Source: Prevotellaceae bacterium
GTDB taxonomy: Bacteria > Bacteroidota > Bacteroidia > Bacteroidales > UBA932
Assembly: GCA_031259805.1 (NCBI GenBank)
Contig: JAIRKX010000193.1
Location: 1-18,270 of the forward strand
Direction of reading: 5' to 3'
Length of the DNA: 18,270 nt
Below, piece by piece: positions 14,808-18,270 of this stretch (positions are counted from its first letter, which is position 1; every line of letters starts with the position of its first letter). Below the pieces are notes generated by a model. It was given only the letters and a program-made list of their open reading frames with translations. It was not told where the DNA came from and did not search any database. The position numbers and the translations under genes were made by a program.

Positions 14808-17800
14808 TTAAAATTGAATATCGAGGCCTGCCGTAATGGTGCGCATCACGGGATAAAAGTCGCCGTTCGAGACGGTGTTCTCCGGGTCGTATCCTTCGTA
14901 TGCGTTGCTTACGGTGAACAGGTTCTGTCCGCTCAGGTAAACGCGCACCCTGTTCAGCCGGATGGCTTGCGTGATTTTTTTCGGCAGGGTATAGCCCAAC
15001 ACTACGTTTTTCACGCGCAGGTAGGCCCCGCTTTTCACCCAGAAATCAGACATAAAATAATTGTGGTATACCGCGCCACTGGCCACCGTGAGCAAGCGCG
15101 GGAACGCCGCATTGCGGTTGTCTTCCCGCCAGTAGTCGGTTTGGTAGGTATACATCGACCGTCCGTTGTAGAAAGGACGGGCGCCCTGTCCCGAGAGGTA
15201 AATATCTTTTTGGCCGACGCCTTGTAGAAAAACCGTCAGGTCGAATCCGTTCCATTCGGCGCCCAGGTCGAGGCTAAATTCGTAGCGCGGGTATGGGTTA
15301 CCGACCATGACCCGGTCGTATTCGGGCGTGATCATGCCGTCGGGCACTCCGTTCGGGCCGCTGATGTCCTTATATTTGATGTCGCCCTGATGGTAGTTCC
15401 GCAATTTGGCTGCGACGTCGTCCGGCCGGATATTGTAGGCAGGCGCATTTTTGATTTCTTCCTCCGACTGGTAATAGCCGTCGGAGAGGTAGCCACGGAA
15501 GGCCCTCAGGGGATATCCTTCCTGAATAAATTCATCGTCTTCGGCATATTCCTTTCCTTTCAGGTCGGTTACTACGCTAAGCGCATCGGCAAGATTGGCG
15601 GTAATGTGGTAGCCGACTTCCCCGATTTTATCTCTCCATGTAAGGGTCAAATCCCAGCCGTTGACCCGCATGTCGCCGGCATTTTGCATGGCCGGATTTA
15701 ATCCTACCATGTAGGGAATGGTGAAAGATTGCAGCATATCGGTGATTTGCCGTACAAAATAATCGAACGACAGCGTGAGTTTATTATTCCACAGACCGGC
15801 GTCGAATCCGACGTTGAACTGTGTAGATTTTTCCCAACTGACCAATTCATTGGCTACGGCTATTTGGGCGCCACCCAGAAGCTGCCGGTCGTCGAACATG
15901 TAGCCGTAGCCGCCGGTGGCAATCGTAGAAGCAAAAGGATAATAGGACGAGAGGCTTTCATTACCGAGCGACCCCCAGGAGGCGCGGAGCTTGAGGTGGT
16001 CAATATGGTTTTTCAGCGGTTTGAAAAACGTTTCTTCCGACGCCCGCCAGCCGGCCGATACGGAAGGGAAAAATCCCCACCGGCGTCCGCGGACAAACCG
16101 CGAAGAGCCGTCGTACCGTCCGTCAAGTTCCAGCAAATACCGCGAGGCGTAGGAATAGTTGAGCCGTCCGAAGAGGGAAGCCTGTGCATATTCGGTTCGT
16201 ATGCCGGTATTGGTTTGGCCGACGCTGCTGCCATTGTTGAGCTGTTCATAGCCGGGGAAACTGTACCCGACACGGCGGGCTGTCATGTCCTGCCGCGCGT
16301 AGTCCTGCGCATTTCCGCCGCCCAACGCTTTAAAATAATGGTTGCCGAACGTATGTTCGTAGGAAATCTGGGCGGAGAAGTGGTTATGGATGGTTTTTGA
16401 AAAAGCTTCATACCGCTCTCCGGTCGAAGCCGTGGGATAGGCGTTTTTCACGTACCCCTGGTCGTAGGTCTTATACGGTTTAATAAACTGAATGGTTCGG
16501 TCTTCAATCATTCGCCGGTTGTAGAATCCGTGCAGTTCCATACCTTCGATGGGGTTGGCGGTGAGGAAAAACCGGATAGCCGTTTCGGGCACGGAGAAAT
16601 CCTGTACGCCGCCGTCGCGGGCTATGGCAATAGGGTTAAAGCCGTTTTGCCCGTCGCCATACGTACCGTCGCGGTTAATGCCCGGCAGGATGGGGCTTAA
16701 GGTCAGCCCGGCATTGATGAGTGTTTCGGGCGTATTGATGCTGGGCGATCGGGTGTCGTGTTGCCGGAAGCTCACATCCAAGCCGGCCTTGAGCCATTCG
16801 GAGAGCTTAATGTCGCTGTTAACCCGCAGCGTTATTCGTTGGAAATTGTTATTTTCAATCATGCCATCCTGATACTGGTAAGTAGCCGTAGCGAAATAAC
16901 GGATAAAGTCGGAGCCGCTGCTTATGCTGACGGCGTGTTTGTGCAACAGCGAATATTTTTTAAACATTTCATTCCGCCATTGCGTGTCGTATACTGTCCA
17001 GTTATCCGGGCCATACGTTGCCAGATCTTGAATGATTTCCTCCGCATAAATCCCGTTGCCGCCCGCATTGATATTGGCGATATTCATATTCTTCATATAA
17101 TCGACTGCGGACACCGGCGTAGCCAGTTCGGTAGGTTCATTGAAGCCCGCGTAGCCGTTGTAGGTGATGCGGACGCCCTTTTCCACGCCCCGTTTGGTGG
17201 TTACGAGAATCACGCCGTTGGCCGCCTTCGAGCCGTAGATAGAGGCCGATGCGGCGTCCTTCAGTATGGAGATGGACTCTACGATACTCATGTCGATGGC
17301 GTTGATGTCGCCCTCCACGTTGTCTATTAATATGAGCGGCGAGGTAGACGTATTGATCGACCCGCGTCCGCGAATGGTAATGTTGCCGCCGTCGGAGCCG
17401 GGTTTACCGGTGGATTGCACTACCGACATGCCCGCCGCCAGCCCCTGCAACGCGGCAGAGGTATTGGGCGCATTGCGTTTCGACAGGTTGCTGCCGGCGA
17501 CCACCTGCACAGCGCCGGTAAGATTTACTTTCTTCTGTGTGCCATAACCGATAACTACCACCTCGTCGAACACGTTGACCTGCTCCTGCAACGCTACCTT
17601 AATTTCGTCCCGTCCCCGCACGTCGACCGTCTGCGTGATATACCCGATGTACGACACATCGACCGCCGTGGCGTCAGCCGGCAGTGTGAGGGTAAACCGC
17701 CCGTCGGCGTCGGCTACCGCCGACAATGCCGCGCCTTTGACGACCACCACCGCGCCCGGAAGGATTTCGCCCTGCGCGTCCGTCACGGAACCGCTCAGCG

Positions 17801-17903
17801 TGCGTGTCTGGGCATGGAGCGTAGCGCCGCCGAAAAGACTGGCTGCCATAAGGACAAGGCTGGCGACAAAGAAGCGTTTGTTGAAAAAGAATAAAGATTT
17901 CAT
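14808..17903 (-). CDS. susC: SusC/RagA-family TonB-dependent transporter (second pair)
   Basis: This is a 1031-aa outer-membrane oligosaccharide importer. A signal peptide (MKSLFFFNKRFFVASLVL...ATLHAQ) ends near residue 32. It is followed by a carboxypeptidase-regulatory-like domain (SGSVTDAQGEILPGAVVVVK, DVSYIGY), FDEVVVIGYG (112-121), a plug with NITIRGRGSI and PLILIDNVEGD, and a barrel ending TAGLDIQF. There is no STN domain. The open frame continues 81 codons further upstream through the 42-bp repeat array to an ATG at 18146. I reject that start because the extension is pure repeat and would bury the signal peptide. No Shine-Dalgarno is seen, only an A-rich stretch before the ATG, which is common in this phylum. 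The ATG overlaps the TGA of a repeat-encoded upstream frame. Confidence 0.96.
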   Translation of the reverse strand: MKSLFFFNKRFFVASLVLMAASLFGGATLHAQTRTLSGSVTDAQGEILPGAVVVVKGAALSAVADADGRFTLTLPADATAVDVSYIGYITQTVDVRGRDEIKVALQEQVNVFDEVVVIGYGTQKKVNLTGAVQVVAGSNLSKRNAPNTSAALQGLAAGMSVVQSTGKPGSDGGNITIRGRGSINTSTSPLILIDNVEGDINAIDMSIVESISILKDAASASIYGSKAANGVILVTTKRGVEKGVRITYNGYAGFNEPTELATPVSAVDYMKNMNIANINAGGNGIYAEEIIQDLATYGPDNWTVYDTQWRNEMFKKYSLLHKHAVSISSGSDFIRYFATATYQYQDGMIENNNFQRITLRVNSDIKLSEWLKAGLDVSFRQHDTRSPSINTPETLINAGLTLSPILPGINRDGTYGDGQNGFNPIAIARDGGVQDFSVPETAIRFFLTANPIEGMELHGFYNRRMIEDRTIQFIKPYKTYDQGYVKNAYPTASTGERYEAFSKTIHNHFSAQISYEHTFGNHYFKALGGGNAQDYARQDMTARRVGYSFPGYEQLNNGSSVGQTNTGIRTEYAQASLFGRLNYSYASRYLLELDGRYDGSSRFVRGRRWGFFPSVSAGWRASEETFFKPLKNHIDHLKLRASWGSLGNESLSSYYPFASTIATGGYGYMFDDRQLLGGAQIAVANELVSWEKSTQFNVGFDAGLWNNKLTLSFDYFVRQITDMLQSFTIPYMVGLNPAMQNAGDMRVNGWDLTLTWRDKIGEVGYHITANLADALSVVTDLKGKEYAEDDEFIQEGYPLRAFRGYLSDGYYQSEEEIKNAPAYNIRPDDVAAKLRNYHQGDIKYKDISGPNGVPDGMITPEYDRVMVGNPYPRYEFSLDLGAEWNGFDLTVFLQGVGQKDIYLSGQGARPFYNGRSMYTYQTDYWREDNRNAAFPRLLTVASGAVYHNYFMSDFWVKSGAYLRVKNVVLGYTLPKKITQAIRLNRVRVYLSGQNLFTVSNAYEGYDPENTVSNGDFYPVMRTITAGLDIQF

Positions 17904-18190
17904 GCTATTTTTTGGAAAGATGGTTTTGGTTCCCCCACGCTGGGGGAAAGCAAACACAGTATGTGTTTTGGTTCCCCCACGCTGGGGGAAGGCAAACACA
18001 GTATGTGTTTCGGTTCCCCCACACTGGGGGAAGGCAAACACAGTATGTGTTTTGGTTCCCCCACGCTGGGGGAAGGCGAACACAGTATGTGTTTCAGTTC
18101 CCCCACACTGGGGAAACCCAAACACAATAGATGTTTTGGTTCCCACGCCTTATTGTCGTTCGACAAATCAATGATGTCTTCCTTTGTCAT
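17900..18190 (-). CDS. Candidate repeat-encoded upstream ORF overlapping susC2
   Basis: This 96-aa frame starts with non-repeat sequence (MTKEDIIDLSNDNKAWE) and then runs through the 42-bp array as 14-aa units of the KHILCLPSPSVGEP type. It ends FQKIA at a TGA that overlaps the susC2 ATG as ATGA, an arrangement often seen with translational coupling. Against it, the array is open in several frames on both strands, so an uninterrupted frame is expected by structure, and no similarity to a known protein is recognised. An alternative ATG further upstream extends the frame to 18262. It could be a leader peptide, a decayed gene end invaded by repeats, or noise. Confidence 0.22.
   Translation of the reverse strand: MTKEDIIDLSNDNKAWEPKHLLCLGFPSVGELKHILCSPSPSVGEPKHILCLPSPSVGEPKHILCLPSPSVGEPKHILCLLSPSVGEPKPSFQKIA
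17928..18149. repeat. 42-bp tandem array with two hairpins per unit
   Basis: Five contiguous 42-bp units (17928, 17970, 18012, 18054 and 18096 starts) are followed by a partial sixth to 18149. Each unit has two inverted repeats: TTCCCCCACGCTGGGGGAA (8-bp stem, 3-nt loop CGC or CAC) and AAACACAGTATGTGTTT (7-bp stem, 3-nt loop). Units 1-4 are nearly identical. Unit 5, farthest from susC2, is the most diverged and both its hairpins are weakened. The array ends 24 nt before the susC2 ATG and would lie in its mRNA leader if transcription starts further upstream. Confidence 0.97.
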
Positions 18191-18200
18191 ATTTTTTTGT

Positions 18201-18216
18201 GTTAGACGGTTAGACG
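18201..18216. repeat. Tandem 8-mer
   Basis: GTTAGACG occurs twice in direct succession on the plus strand. It lies between the candidate susC2 promoter and the 42-bp array. This could be chance or a small binding site. Confidence 0.4.
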
Positions 18217-18234
18217 TTTTTCTTTTTATAAAAA

Positions 18235-18262
18235 CAAAGAACATAGACTTTGCGACCATCAA
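18235..18262 (-). promoter_or_regulatory. Weak candidate promoter for the susC2 operon
   Basis: On the minus strand GTTCTTTG (18242-18235) keeps the TTTG half of the -7 consensus but lacks the TA, and TTG (18262-18260) lies 17 nt upstream. No better match is seen between the array and the window edge, so the true promoter may lie outside the window. It is listed only as the best visible candidate. Confidence 0.2.
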
Positions 18263-18270
18263 CCACAGGC

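Noticed and set aside
17904..18146. N-terminal extension of SusC2 to 1112 residues
   Set aside because: The extension is made only of repeat units and would place a good signal peptide at residue 82 onward. The start at 17903 is far more plausible.
17928..18149. CRISPR array, because the unit half TTCCCCCACGCTGGGGGAA looks like a type I-E repeat
   Set aside because: The intervening segments are nearly identical copies rather than unique spacers, and no cas gene is visible. It is a simple tandem repeat.
1916..18270. Resident regulator (ECF sigma/anti-sigma pair, hybrid two-component system, or SusR type) or a transposase
   Set aside because: No frame in the window shows such domains, and both SusC proteins lack an STN domain. 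A regulator may lie beyond the right edge.

Overview
The window looks like a chromosomal segment of a Bacteroidota bacterium, most likely order Bacteroidales. The main evidence is two SusC/SusD outer-membrane pairs, several lipoproteins whose anchor Cys is followed by polar or acidic residues, -7 promoter boxes of the TAnnTTTG type, and a FabG resembling Bacteroides FabG. Genus cannot be fixed from the sequence. AT-rich intergenic stretches alternate with GC-richer genes.

Left edge (1-620): two small minus-strand genes, the second cut by the window edge and encoding a secreted zinc-ribbon-like peptide, face away from fabG and share a divergent promoter region with it. fabG (621-1367, plus) is a complete 3-oxoacyl-ACP reductase gene with its own promoter and terminator. 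A roughly 500-base region without a convincing gene (1403-1915) separates it from the convergent locus to the right.

Main locus (1916 to the right edge, all minus strand, so read from right to left): susC2 and susD2; a 360-bp gap filled by a 21-bp palindromic tandem array; then a closely packed run of a NAGPA/DUF2233-type phosphodiester glycosidase lipoprotein, a Tat-type DUF4434 TIM-barrel-like lipoprotein, susC1, susD1, a small lipoprotein, a DUF5018-type lipoprotein, and a GHL10-type glycosidase-like lipoprotein. This is a polysaccharide utilization locus (PUL). Surface SusD-type lipoproteins and enzymes would bind and trim a glycan, and the SusC transporters would import it using TonB energy. 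No classical glycoside hydrolase, polysaccharide lyase, sulfatase, regulator or inner-membrane transporter is recognised. The enzyme set is a phosphodiester glycosidase plus two poorly characterised barrel families, which suggests an unusual glycan, possibly one containing phosphodiester links.

The most striking non-gene content is a set of tandem repeats at the gene junctions of this locus. A 42-bp unit with two hairpins lies just upstream of susC2 (17928-18149). A 21-bp unit with a CG-rich palindromic core abuts a putative promoter of the phosphodiester glycosidase operon (12703-12906). There are also a 45-bp coding repeat in the phosphodiester glycosidase, a 7-bp repeat at its 3' end, an 18-bp duplication carrying alternative start codons, and a perfect 14-bp inverted repeat spanning a lipobox. 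The two large arrays have units of 21 and 2x21 bp and stay open in several reading frames.
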